Source: a virus
Strand: one strand, 5' to 3'
Length of the DNA stretch: 26,857 nt
IMG/VR virus record: IMGVR_UViG_3300035071_000131
Coordinates: 1 to 26,857 of that record
The notes below the pieces were generated by a model that was given only the letters and a program-made list of their open reading frames with translations, ran no database searches and had not been told where the DNA came from. The stretch's first letter is position 1. The number at the start of each line of letters is the position of its first letter. Positions 7,572 to 15,039 of this stretch are shown here, in pieces. The translations under genes were made by a program, and so were the position numbers.

Positions 7572-7630
7572 CGCTGAATAGCGTATTTTTTCGATTGACT
7601 ACGATCTGGGCTCAACTACGCTGTTTAGCG
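7572..7630 (+). promoter_or_regulatory. Promoter flanked by two CGCT-N4-AGCG palindromes
   Basis: TTGACT (7595-7600) is a strong -35, and a weak -10 TACGCT follows at 7617-7622. Two short palindromes of the form CGCT-N4-AGCG lie at 7572-7583 (upstream of -35) and 7619-7630 (on the -10). They are 47 bp apart start to start. The wider arms (7569-7583 and 7619-7633) are also near inverted copies of one another. This is a good layout for repression by a dimeric regulator, perhaps with looping. Confidence 0.6.
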
Positions 7631-7662
7631 GATCAACGGATTCTGCTGATAGGAGCCCGATC

Positions 7663-8841
7663 TTGACCGCTATTGCTAAGCTTATTCGCCATACCCCCGG
7701 CAACGACCTCAAAGCTTATTTCGCGAGCCGGAGCGCGGAATTCCTCGAGCCGGCCATCCCTTGGACCGGTCAAAAGAACGTCGTAATCCAACAGGTCCTC
7801 GGCATCGTCGACCAGCTCGACGACGTGACCCGCAACCGCTTGACGCTCGATGCGGAGCGGATCGAGCGCATGACAAATGAGGTCGGACAGGCCGCGATCA
7901 TGTCTGTCGTAAACGCAGGCGCCCGCGCCAAACTCGCCGCGATGGACTCCCACTACGCGCGCGCTCTGTGGCTCTATACGACCAACGCAGCCAAGTTCGA
8001 GCAGGCGGCAGACGTTTCCTTCTTCGAAAACGCCCGCAGCGCTCGAACTTGGGACGGCTACCATGCTGTCGCCGGCCAGGTCGTAAAACGCGACCAAACG
8101 TCTCTCGGCGCTCTTGAGCAGGAAATCCAGTGCCTCTTCGCCGAGGGCGACGTCTGCAAGGCGGAAGTTTTCGAGCGCGAGCGCATTGGGGATGATGGAA
8201 AGATCAGCCGCCTGATCCATGTTTCCGTCTATCGCGAGTGCATGCCGAATAGCACCCTGGTCTTCCGCAACAAGGACCTCGATCTGCTGATTTTCCGTCC
8301 TGCTCGCGAGGTGGCCTTCACCTATGATCCGATGTCTGGCGCCGTTGAGGTCGTTTCCCACACCAAGGACAGTCGCGCGAAGCTTGCTCGGATGTTCGTC
8401 AAGCATCTGCTCGGCATCGACCATGAGACGACGCCGCTGCCGATCCGCCGCATCAACATGGCCCGCTTTCTCGATCCGCGCGATTTCACGTGGGATCCCC
8501 AAGACGGAATCAGCGGCGTCAGCGTGAAGCTCCTCAAAATTCTCCCCGCTGACGGCCGCGCTTTCATTACGATCGAACCGAGGGAAAAAGATGATTACCC
8601 GCTCGAGATCCTGCAGGACCTCTTCGGCGGTCATGCGCCGATGAGCGCCGGGTGCATGGTCTATGAGGCGATCCTTGTGGTGCAGTTCAAGCCCGATAGC
8701 GTCAACCCGCGAGGCAAGAAAATTTCCGTGCGCCTGCGCCATCCCAACGGCTGCGATCTGACTGAGAAGACAGCCAAAGAGAGGCTGCTGGCCAACAAGT
8801 ATCTGCATCGCTGGGAAATCTTCGAGGATGTCGCGTCTTGA
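7663..8841 (+). CDS. Unknown protein, first gene of two-gene operon
   Basis: The product has 392 aa and I do not recognise its family. It starts with TTG at 7663, supported by AGGAG about 7 bp upstream. The sequence is soluble, with no signal peptide or membrane segment. Residues of about 1-130 look mostly helical (VLGIVDQLDDVTRNRLTLDAERIERM). The rest appears mixed alpha/beta (ISRLIHVSVYRE, DLLIFRPAREVAFTYD, RAFITIEPREKDDYPLE). No nuclease, NTPase, methylase or toxin motif is evident. Its TGA overlaps the TTG of the next gene, so the pair is translationally coupled. Codon use is slightly less GC-biased than the replication operon. Placement after XRE/ImmA suggests accessory cargo, such as defence or immunity, as inference only. 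Confidence 0.8.
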   Translation: MTAIAKLIRHTPGNDLKAYFASRSAEFLEPAIPWTGQKNVVIQQVLGIVDQLDDVTRNRLTLDAERIERMTNEVGQAAIMSVVNAGARAKLAAMDSHYARALWLYTTNAAKFEQAADVSFFENARSARTWDGYHAVAGQVVKRDQTSLGALEQEIQCLFAEGDVCKAEVFERERIGDDGKISRLIHVSVYRECMPNSTLVFRNKDLDLLIFRPAREVAFTYDPMSGAVEVVSHTKDSRAKLARMFVKHLLGIDHETTPLPIRRINMARFLDPRDFTWDPQDGISGVSVKLLKILPADGRAFITIEPREKDDYPLEILQDLFGGHAPMSAGCMVYEAILVVQFKPDSVNPRGKKISVRLRHPNGCDLTEKTAKERLLANKYLHRWEIFEDVAS

Positions 8842-9806
8842 TCCGCGTGATCCCGCAGCGCCATTTGCTACAAACCCTCATAGCAATCGCTGATCAAGAT
8901 AAAATGGAGTTCAGCCCCGAGCATTTCTCGGGGCTGAATGCGCTTGAGCGGTCTTGCCTTCAGTCGATGGACATTCTGATTGACGGTCAGCCTTATGAGT
9001 CGATTTGGGTCGAGACGGTCGATGGGCCGATCGAAGCCCCCGTGTTCGTCGATCCGAGCAGAAACGAGATTACCCTGTATCATCCGGAAGAAGGGCCAAT
9101 GCTGATCTCTCCGGATGACGTTAGGCGACGGAAGATCGACCCTGATCGATTCGCGACATGGACTATGCATGCGCTACTGAAAATGCCTGCGACGCGGAAA
9201 CCGGAAGAAATTGTGCCGGGATACGCATGGGATCTGGGCACACCCCGATTGGGTAAAAAGACCGGGATAAAAGTTGTTCTTGCACGCCGGCTCATGGATC
9301 ACGTTGTTAGAGAAAACATAGGTCATGAGCTCTATCTGACGCAGTCCAATCCGCGCACCATCGTCCTCACGACAACGTCGAGTATGCCACCCGATCTGCG
9401 CATCCAAAGGGCCAGCGTTGTCGTGCCATTGCTCGATGTAATTTCCCGGGCAGATGACGAGCCCGGCCTGGACCTTGAACGCCTTGCTATGTTTGCGGAA
9501 CGCGGATCGACCACCACCATCGCCGAAAAACGTCCTGTCGAATGTGAGGAAGATGGCAGCTGGTTGCGGATTTATGACCGGGAATATTCGTTCCGCGGCG
9601 GCAAGAAGGCCATCATCCGCATACTTTTCAACGCATGGGAGCGCGGGGATGTGTGGGTGCCCGTTTCCAGGCTGTTGCATGAGTATAAAGCCGGGACACG
9701 TCTTGAGGACGTATTCAAAGACGGCCGCGCTGGTCACAAGGACAAGTGGCGCGATTATCTCGAAATCAAGGATCGCAAAGCGCGTCTGATTGTCGTTGAT
9801 CTCTAA
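8838..9806 (+). CDS. Unknown protein with possible C-terminal winged helix
   Basis: The product has 322 aa, starting with TTG at 8838 within the stop of the preceding gene (TTGA). The first 245 residues match nothing I know; they include an acidic-aromatic stretch (DGPIEAPVFVDPSRNEITLYHPEEGPM) and a basic segment around GKKTGIKVVLARRL. The last 75 residues (YDREYSFRGGKKAIIRILFNAWERGDVWVPVSRLL, then RLEDVFKDGR) resemble a winged-helix DNA-binding domain seen at the ends of various phage proteins: [FY]RG-K-IIRIL--AW---WVP---LL. DNA binding is therefore likely. A strong terminator 23 bp after the stop closes the two-gene unit. Confidence 0.78.
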   Translation: MIRVIPQRHLLQTLIAIADQDKMEFSPEHFSGLNALERSCLQSMDILIDGQPYESIWVETVDGPIEAPVFVDPSRNEITLYHPEEGPMLISPDDVRRRKIDPDRFATWTMHALLKMPATRKPEEIVPGYAWDLGTPRLGKKTGIKVVLARRLMDHVVRENIGHELYLTQSNPRTIVLTTTSSMPPDLRIQRASVVVPLLDVISRADDEPGLDLERLAMFAERGSTTTIAEKRPVECEEDGSWLRIYDREYSFRGGKKAIIRILFNAWERGDVWVPVSRLLHEYKAGTRLEDVFKDGRAGHKDKWRDYLEIKDRKARLIVVDL

Positions 9807-9828
9807 ACGCAGTCAGGGAAGATTCATG

Positions 9829-9855
9829 AAAGGCCGCCCCCCGGGCGGCCTTTTT
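9829..9855 (+). terminator. Strong rho-independent terminator
   Basis: GGCCGCCC (9832-9839), loop CCC and GGGCGGCC (9843-9850) form a perfect GC-rich stem. It is extended by three A-T pairs and followed by TTTTT (9851-9855). It ends the 7663-9806 operon and insulates the replication operon. Confidence 0.92.
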
Positions 9856-9866
9856 CACTTCTGAGA

Positions 9867-9911
9867 GTTTTCACCCCGGTTTTCACCCCTCTCTCCCCCC
9901 AGTTCTCACCC
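9867..9911. repeat. GTTTTCACCCC direct repeats
   Basis: Two perfect copies of GTTTTCACCCC lie at 9867-9877 and 9879-9889, with a degenerate copy GTTCTCACCC at 9902-9911. They are in the leader between the terminator and the replication operon. They could be binding sites for a replication initiator or regulator. The 12-bp period of the first two is close to one helical turn. Confidence 0.5.
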
Positions 9912-9935
9912 TCCGCGTCGGCGATCTTGTTCCCA

Positions 9936-9952
9936 CGGTTTCGAACGAACCG
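9936..9952. promoter_or_regulatory. Possible operator before replication operon
   Basis: CGGTTTCGAACGAACCG is an imperfect palindrome with arms CGGTTTCG and CGAACCG. It ends 13 bp before the first gene of the replication operon. It might bind the small HTH protein encoded next. No clear promoter boxes are visible here. Confidence 0.35.
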
Positions 9953-9964
9953 ACGGAGAACCGA

Positions 9965-10186
9965 ATGACCACGCGGCATTTGAACCAGACCGAGCTCGCT
10001 GCTCGCTGGACGATCTCGCCCCGCACGTTGGAGCGGTGGCGGTTTACGGGCGAAGGCCCGAAATTCATCAAGATCGGCGGGCGCGTCGCGTACCGCCTCG
10101 AAGACATCGAGGCGTATGAGGCGGAGCAGATCCGTCAGGCGACCCCTGGCATCCGTCGCGCCTCTTACAATGGGGTGCGCGCGTGA
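9965..10186 (+). CDS. Excisionase-like / MerR-type HTH protein
   Basis: The product has 73 aa and consists of one HTH_17-type domain: HLNQTELAARWTISPRTLERWRFTGEGPKFIKIGGRVAYRLEDIEAYE. The pattern is a winged helix with the 'W-R-GEGP-FIKIGGRV-Y---D---Y' signature of phage excisionase/AlpA-type regulators. It opens the replication operon and its TGA overlaps the GTG of the next gene. It may regulate this operon or assist excision. The ATG at 9965 follows GGAGAA. Confidence 0.85.
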   Translation: MTTRHLNQTELAARWTISPRTLERWRFTGEGPKFIKIGGRVAYRLEDIEAYEAEQIRQATPGIRRASYNGVRA

Positions 10187-10668
10187 CGATCCCCAACCAC
10201 ATCACTCTCGAATCGCTCCCTCGTCTGCCAGTCGGCGAGATCGTCGCCCTCCCGGCGGAGGAGCTGGCTCGCCTCCAGCATGAGGCCGAAGAGGCGCTGC
10301 GCAAGGCGAAGCTCACCGTCGCCTGGCTCGACGGCGCCCTCACCCTAAAATACGCCGACCGCGCCAAGGCGGCGCGCGGCGAGACTGGGAAGGACTTCGG
10401 CGTCGCCCGCTTCTTCGACGGCGTCGTGCAGATCGTCGCGGATCTGCCGAAGCGCGTGGAGTGGGAACAGCGCGCGCTGGGCGAGCTCGTCGAGCGCATC
10501 AAGGCCGAAGGCGACGACCCGGCCGAGTATGTCGAGATCAGCCTCAAGGTCTCGGAGCGCAAATACGCCTCCTGGCCCAATCACATCCGCTCGCTTTTCG
10601 AGCCGGCCCGGACGGTGCGCGCGGGCAAGGAAACCTTCGAGCTGATCGTCGGCAAGGAGGGCGTGTGA
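10183..10668 (+). CDS. Phage protein of unknown function in replication operon
   Basis: The product has 161 aa and uses a GTG start inside the preceding stop (GTGA). It is largely helical: EELARLQHEAEEALRKAKLTVAWLDGAL near residues 24-52, then a segment around YADRAKAARGETGKDFG. The C-terminal part KVSERKYASWPNHIRSLFEPARTVRAGKETFEL is basic. Similar unnamed proteins precede Sak4-like ATPases in alphaproteobacterial prophages. A role in recombination or single-strand annealing is suggested only by the neighbourhood. The stop overlaps the next ATG (TGATG). Confidence 0.75.
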   Translation: MTIPNHITLESLPRLPVGEIVALPAEELARLQHEAEEALRKAKLTVAWLDGALTLKYADRAKAARGETGKDFGVARFFDGVVQIVADLPKRVEWEQRALGELVERIKAEGDDPAEYVEISLKVSERKYASWPNHIRSLFEPARTVRAGKETFELIVGKEGV

Positions 10669-11537
10669 TGACGCTCCCGATCATTCTCGCCGATCAGCGC
10701 CTCGCGGAGCATCGCGGCATCAAGGCGGAGATCTTCGGGAAGAGCGGCGTCGGCAAGACTTCGCTGCTCTGGACGCTCAATCCCGAGACGACGTTGTTCT
10801 TCGACCTCGAAGCGGGCGATCTCGCGATCGAGGGCTGGAGCGGCGACGCCATCCGCCCGCGCACGTGGGAAGAGTGCCGCGACTTCGCGGTTTTCATCGG
10901 CGGGCCGAACCCGGCGATCCGCGACGGCCGCCCCTATAGCCAGCGTCACTACGACGAGGCGGTCGCCAAGTTCGGCGATCCGCGGGCTCTCAACAAATAC
11001 CAGTCGGTCTTCGTCGACTCGATCACGGTCGCCGGTCGCTTGTGCTTCCAGTGGGCCAAGGATCAGCCGGAGGCCTTTTCGGAGAAGACCGGCAAGCCCG
11101 ACGTGCGCGGCGCTTACGGCCTGCACGGTCGCGAGATGATCGGCTGGATCACGCACCTCCAGCACACGCGCGCGAAGGACGTCGTCTTCGTCGGCATTCT
11201 CGACGAGAAGCTCGACGACTTCAACCGCAAGATTTTCGCGCCACAGATCGATGGCGCGAAGACCGGCCTCGAGCTCCCCGGCATCGTCGACGAAGTGATC
11301 ACGATGACGGAGATGGCCGACGCGGAGAAGAACCTTCACCGCGTCTTCGTCTGCCAGACGCTGAACCCGTGGGGCTATCCCGCGAAGGACCGCTCCGGTC
11401 GTCTGGATCTCGTCGAGGAAGCGCATCTCGGGCGCCTCATCGCGAAGATCGGCCAGCCTGGCCGCTCCCCTCTCGAACGTCTCGTGTTCAGCCGCCCTGC
11501 GCCGGCTGCGGACGCCTCATCCACCACCAATCGCTGA
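10668..11537 (+). CDS. Sak4/RecA-like ATP-binding protein
   Basis: The product has 289 aa. A Walker A motif GKSGVGKTS is at residues 24-32 and a Walker B-like segment SVFVDSITVAGR at about 106-117. The arrangement (short N-terminus, P-loop, DSIT, then a segment with HTRAKDVVFVGILDEK) fits the AAA_24/Sak4 group of RecA-like ATPases. Members of that group promote phage recombination and strand annealing together with an SSB. The start at 10668 overlaps the previous stop (TGATG); a longer open frame upstream is a shadow. The next gene encodes a DUF669-like protein, the expected partner. Confidence 0.85.
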   Translation: MTLPIILADQRLAEHRGIKAEIFGKSGVGKTSLLWTLNPETTLFFDLEAGDLAIEGWSGDAIRPRTWEECRDFAVFIGGPNPAIRDGRPYSQRHYDEAVAKFGDPRALNKYQSVFVDSITVAGRLCFQWAKDQPEAFSEKTGKPDVRGAYGLHGREMIGWITHLQHTRAKDVVFVGILDEKLDDFNRKIFAPQIDGAKTGLELPGIVDEVITMTEMADAEKNLHRVFVCQTLNPWGYPAKDRSGRLDLVEEAHLGRLIAKIGQPGRSPLERLVFSRPAPAADASSTTNR

Positions 11538-11553
11538 CAACAAGGAGATTCCA

Positions 11554-12174
11554 ATGTCTTCGTGGACCGATTTCAACGACGCGCGTCCGGTTAACAACAT
11601 CATTCCGAAGGGCACAATCGCCAAGGTTCGCATGACGATCCGCCCGGGCGGCTTCGACGATCATGCGCAGGGCTGGACCGGAGGCTACGCCACGCGCGGC
11701 ACGACCGGCGCCGTCTATCTCAACGCCGAGTTCACCGTGCTGGAAGGGCCTTACGCGCGCCGCAAGGTGTTCTCGATGATTGGCCTCTACAGCCCCAAGG
11801 GTCCGGACTGGGCAAACATGGGTCGCGCCCTGGTTCGTGGCATTCTCAACTCGGCGCGCGGCCTTTCCGACAAGGACGTGTCGCCCGAGGCGCAAAATGC
11901 GCGTCGCATCGCCGGCTTCGCCGACCTCGACGGCATCGAGTTTGTGGCGCGCATCGATGTCGGGACCGACACCAACGGCGACCCGAAGAACGAAGTCCGC
12001 GGCGCGGTCACGCGCGACCACAAGGACTACGCGGCGCTGATGGGCGGCGCTCCCGCCAATGGCGGCGGCTATCAGCAGGCGCCGGTCTATGCCGCGCCGG
12101 CTCAACATGCCTCGGCTGCGCCTGCTGCTCCCGCCGCGCCGTCCGCTGGCGTCCATCCCACCTGGGCGCAGTAG
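11554..12174 (+). CDS. DUF669-like putative ssDNA-binding protein
   Basis: The product has 206 aa. Residues 1-165 contain an OB-fold-like pattern: NIIPKGTIAKVRMTIRPGG, then LNAEFTVLEGPYARRKVFSMIGLYS, then LDGIEFVARIDVGTDTNGDPKNEVRGAV. The last 40 residues are Ala/Pro/Tyr-rich low complexity ending in an HPTWAQ tail. An OB-like core with a disordered tail resembles SSB architecture, and DUF669-type genes sit beside Sak4 ATPases in many phages. The role is therefore inferred from both context and shape. The start has AAGGAG 7 bp upstream. AGGAGG and the helicase gene follow directly. Confidence 0.72.
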   Translation: MSSWTDFNDARPVNNIIPKGTIAKVRMTIRPGGFDDHAQGWTGGYATRGTTGAVYLNAEFTVLEGPYARRKVFSMIGLYSPKGPDWANMGRALVRGILNSARGLSDKDVSPEAQNARRIAGFADLDGIEFVARIDVGTDTNGDPKNEVRGAVTRDHKDYAALMGGAPANGGGYQQAPVYAAPAQHASAAPAAPAAPSAGVHPTWAQ

Positions 12175-12185
12175 GAGGCGACGCC

Positions 12186-13862
12186 ATGATCCTCCGCTCC
12201 CGCCAAAAAACCTTTGTCGAGCGCAGCATCGCTGCGCTCGGCGAGCACGGCAACACGCTCGGCGTGGCGCCCACCGGCGCCGGCAAGACCATCATGCTGT
12301 CGGCGGTCGCCGGCGAAATGATCAAGGACAGCGCCGCCAAGGCCTGCGTGCTCGCCCATCGCGACGAGCTCATCGACCAGAACAGCGCCAAATTCGCGCG
12401 GGTGAATCCGGGCGTCGCGACCTCGATCGTCGACGCCGCCGGGAAGTCTTGGGCCGGGCAAGTCACGTTCGCCATGGTCCCCACGCTCTCGCGCGCCGCC
12501 AATCTCGACGCCATGCCGGCCGTGGATCTCCTCGTCATCGACGAGGCCCATCACGCCGTCGCCGACAGCTACCGCAGGATCATCGACCGCGCGCTCCAGC
12601 GCAACCCCATGGCCCGCATCTTCGGCGTGACGGCGACGCCAAACCGTGGCGACAAGAAGGGGCTGCGTCAGGTCTTCTCCAATGTCGCCGACCAGATCCG
12701 TATCGCCGAGCTCATCGCCTCTAATCATCTGGTCAAACCCCGCACCTTCGTCATCGACGTTGGTGTCCACGAGGCGCTGAAAAAAGTGCGCCGCGTCGCC
12801 GCCGACTTCGACATGGGTCAGGTCGCGGAAATCATGGACAAGGAGCCGGTCACCGCTGCGGTGATCGCGCACTGGAAAGAAAAGGCCAGTGACCGTCAGT
12901 CCGTGGTCTTCTGCTCTACGGTCGAGCATGCCCGCAACGTCACGGACGCCTTTTGCGCCGCGGGCGTCAAGGCGGCGCTCGTCCACGGCGAGATGGGCGA
13001 CGACCTGCGCCGCGCGACGCTCGCGGCTTATGCCGAGGGCCGCACGCAGGTCATCGTCAATGTCGCGGTGCTGACCGAAGGGTGGGACCATCCGCCGACG
13101 TCCTGCGTCGTGCTGCTCCGTCCGTCGTCCTTCAAGTCCACCATGATCCAGATGGTCGGGCGCGGCCTGCGCACGGTCGACCCCGAAGAATACCCGGGCG
13201 TCATCAAGAGCGATTGCATTGTGCTCGACTTCGGCACGTCCAGCCTGATCCACGGCTCTCTGGAGCAGGACGTCCAGCTCGACGGACGTGAGGGAGTTGG
13301 AGAGGCGCCCTCGAAGACCTGCCCGGAATGTGACGCGACCGTGCCGGCCGCCGTGACGGAATGCCCGCTGTGCGGTCATGTCTGGGAAAGCGAAGCGGCT
13401 GGCTCCGAGCGCGGTCAGCTGGGCGCCTTCGTGATGACCGAGATCGACCTTCTGGCGCGCTCCAGCTTCCAGTGGGCCGACCTCCATGGCGACGGCGCGG
13501 CGCTCATCGCGAATGGCTTCAAGGCCTGGGGCGGCGTCTTCTTTCTCAACGGGGCTTGGTATGCCGTCGGTGGCGCACAGAACAAGCCGGCGCGGCTGCT
13601 CTCGGTCGGCGAGCAGATGGTCTGCCTCGCGGCGGCCGATGACTGGCTGAACGATAACGAAACCGACGAGAGCGCGCACAAGACGCGCAGCTGGTTGAAA
13701 CAGCCGGCGACCGACAAGCAGTTGGCCTATCTGCCGCCCGATTATCGTTTGAACTACGGGCTGACGCGCTACCAGGCGTCGGCCCTGCTGACCTTCCACT
13801 TCAATCGTGGCGCGGTCCGTCGGCTCGTCTTCGGAGCGGATCAATCGGCGCGCGCGGCGTGA
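12186..13862 (+). CDS. DEAD/DEAH-box superfamily 2 helicase
   Basis: The product has 558 aa and is predicted to unwind or remodel DNA with ATP during phage replication or recombination. Motifs in order: Walker A APTGAGKT (28-35), VLAHRDEL (about 55-62), DEAH (119-122), TATP (149-152), NVAVLTEGWDHP (about 292-303) and QMVGRGLR (322-329). A four-cysteine zinc knuckle (C379, C382, C393, C396) follows. The last 150 residues form a family-specific tail. It has a strong AGGAGG site 6 bp upstream. The end overlaps a GTG that could start the next gene. UvrB/RecQ-like activities are possible; the exact substrate is unknown. Confidence 0.93.
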   Translation: MILRSRQKTFVERSIAALGEHGNTLGVAPTGAGKTIMLSAVAGEMIKDSAAKACVLAHRDELIDQNSAKFARVNPGVATSIVDAAGKSWAGQVTFAMVPTLSRAANLDAMPAVDLLVIDEAHHAVADSYRRIIDRALQRNPMARIFGVTATPNRGDKKGLRQVFSNVADQIRIAELIASNHLVKPRTFVIDVGVHEALKKVRRVAADFDMGQVAEIMDKEPVTAAVIAHWKEKASDRQSVVFCSTVEHARNVTDAFCAAGVKAALVHGEMGDDLRRATLAAYAEGRTQVIVNVAVLTEGWDHPPTSCVVLLRPSSFKSTMIQMVGRGLRTVDPEEYPGVIKSDCIVLDFGTSSLIHGSLEQDVQLDGREGVGEAPSKTCPECDATVPAAVTECPLCGHVWESEAAGSERGQLGAFVMTEIDLLARSSFQWADLHGDGAALIANGFKAWGGVFFLNGAWYAVGGAQNKPARLLSVGEQMVCLAAADDWLNDNETDESAHKTRSWLKQPATDKQLAYLPPDYRLNYGLTRYQASALLTFHFNRGAVRRLVFGADQSARAA

Positions 13863-13873
13863 CGGGGGCGATC

Positions 13874-14272
13874 ATGTCGATCACGCCCTTGCAGCGTCTC
13901 GCCGCCGCCCGGCCCAAAACCATCATTTGCGCGGTCTGCCGGAAACGGTGCTGCGGGTTTGGCTATGCCGATCCGTGGGCAAAGGACTGGCCCGCGCCGA
14001 CGGCCTGGTTCTGCTCGAAAAAATGTCAGCGGCTTTACGCCGCGCAGGCAAGGAATCCGCAACTCATGGCCATTCTCTCCAAACACGAATCCGACGCCAT
14101 CCGCGCCACGATGAAGCGGATCCCCGACATCATCGACCGCATCGGGTGGGAGAAGCGTTTTGCCGACCTCTCCGAACAGGAGGCCTTCGATCTGATCGCC
14201 GAGATGGTTTCGGGCTTCCAGGAGTCGATGGGCGAAATCGCCAAGACGACCGACGCGGAGGTCCCGTTCTGA
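13874..14272 (+). CDS. Cys-rich phage protein, DUF6511-like
   Basis: The product has 132 aa from the ATG at 13874, which has a GGGGG site 5 bp upstream. A GTG at 13859 overlapping the helicase stop is the alternative. The N-terminal half has a treble-clef-like set of cysteines: CAVCRKRCCGFGY, then WFCSKKCQRLY, fitting zinc binding. The C-terminal half is helical (MKRIPDIIDRIGWEKRF, LSEQEAFDLIAEMVSGFQ). I believe it belongs to DUF6511, common in alphaproteobacterial prophages, but this is from memory. The stop overlaps the nuclease ATG (TGATG). Confidence 0.75.
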   Translation: MSITPLQRLAAARPKTIICAVCRKRCCGFGYADPWAKDWPAPTAWFCSKKCQRLYAAQARNPQLMAILSKHESDAIRATMKRIPDIIDRIGWEKRFADLSEQEAFDLIAEMVSGFQESMGEIAKTTDAEVPF

Positions 14273-15039
14273 TGCTGGACTACAATCACAAGCCCTCCCT
14301 GTCGGAACGAGTCAACGCGGGAATCGACGCGGCGCTTGTTTCGGAAAACGCCGCCCGGCCGCCGCGCGACTATCTCGGCGGCTCGCGCATCGGGCATGCC
14401 TGCGAGCGCGCGCTGCAGTTCGAATTCGCCGGCGCGCCCAAGGACGAGGGGGCGGACTTCTCGGGCCGTTCGCTTCGCATCTTCGCCATCGGACATGCGC
14501 TCGAGGACCTCGCTGTCCACTGGCTGCGGGCGGCTGGCTTCGATCTCTACACCCGCAAGGGCAATCGCCGTGATGGCGAGCAGTTCGGCTTCTCCGTCGC
14601 CGGCGGGCGCATCCGCGGGCATGTCGACGGGGTCATCGCCGGCGTCGCCCCGCCGCTCTCTGTCAGCGCCCCGGCGCTGTGGGAGCACAAGACCATGAAC
14701 GCGAAGAACTGGCGCGAGACGGTGGCCAAGGGCGTTGCCGTTTCGAAGCCGGTCTATGCGGCACAGATCGCGCTCTACCAGGCCTACATGGACGCGGCCA
14801 TTCCGGGCGTCGCCGCGAACCCCGCGCTGTTCACCGCCACCAACAAGGACACCGCCGAGCTCCACCACGAGCTCGTGCCGTTCAACGCCGAACTGGCGCA
14901 GCGCATGAGCGACCGCGCCGTGCGCATCCTCGAGGCGACCGACGCCGGCGAACTGCTGCCCCGCATCGCCCGCACCCCCGATTTTCACGAATGCCGCCAG
15001 TGCCCCTGGTCGAACCGCTGCTGGAGCCTGCCGCAATGA
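14272..15039 (+). CDS. PD-(D/E)XK nuclease, Cas4/AddB-like
   Basis: The product has 255 aa. The catalytic core reads GHVDG (D119) followed by ALWEHKT (E138, K140), the D...ExK pattern. H84 or the GHALEDL helix (about 74-80) probably supplies the upstream acidic residue. One cysteine lies near the N-terminus (SRIGHACERALQF, C44) and three in a terminal cluster C-x2-C-x5-C (C241, C244, C250). This one-plus-three layout is that of iron-sulfur PD-(D/E)XK nucleases such as AddB and Cas4. A 5'- or 3'-end processing exonuclease role in phage recombination with the Sak4-like ATPase is likely. It overlaps both neighbours (TGATG and ATGA). Confidence 0.87.
   Translation: MLDYNHKPSLSERVNAGIDAALVSENAARPPRDYLGGSRIGHACERALQFEFAGAPKDEGADFSGRSLRIFAIGHALEDLAVHWLRAAGFDLYTRKGNRRDGEQFGFSVAGGRIRGHVDGVIAGVAPPLSVSAPALWEHKTMNAKNWRETVAKGVAVSKPVYAAQIALYQAYMDAAIPGVAANPALFTATNKDTAELHHELVPFNAELAQRMSDRAVRILEATDAGELLPRIARTPDFHECRQCPWSNRCWSLPQ

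Noticed and set aside
7633-8808. Open frame of 391 codons on the minus strand
   Set aside because: The plus-strand frame has a promoter, a ribosome site and coupling to the next gene. The minus frame has none of these.
12102-13844. Open frame of 580 codons on the minus strand
   Set aside because: It lies opposite the DEAD-box helicase, whose motifs are clear. Long antisense frames are expected in GC-rich genes, and its translation is rich in Arg/Asp/Gly/His without motifs.
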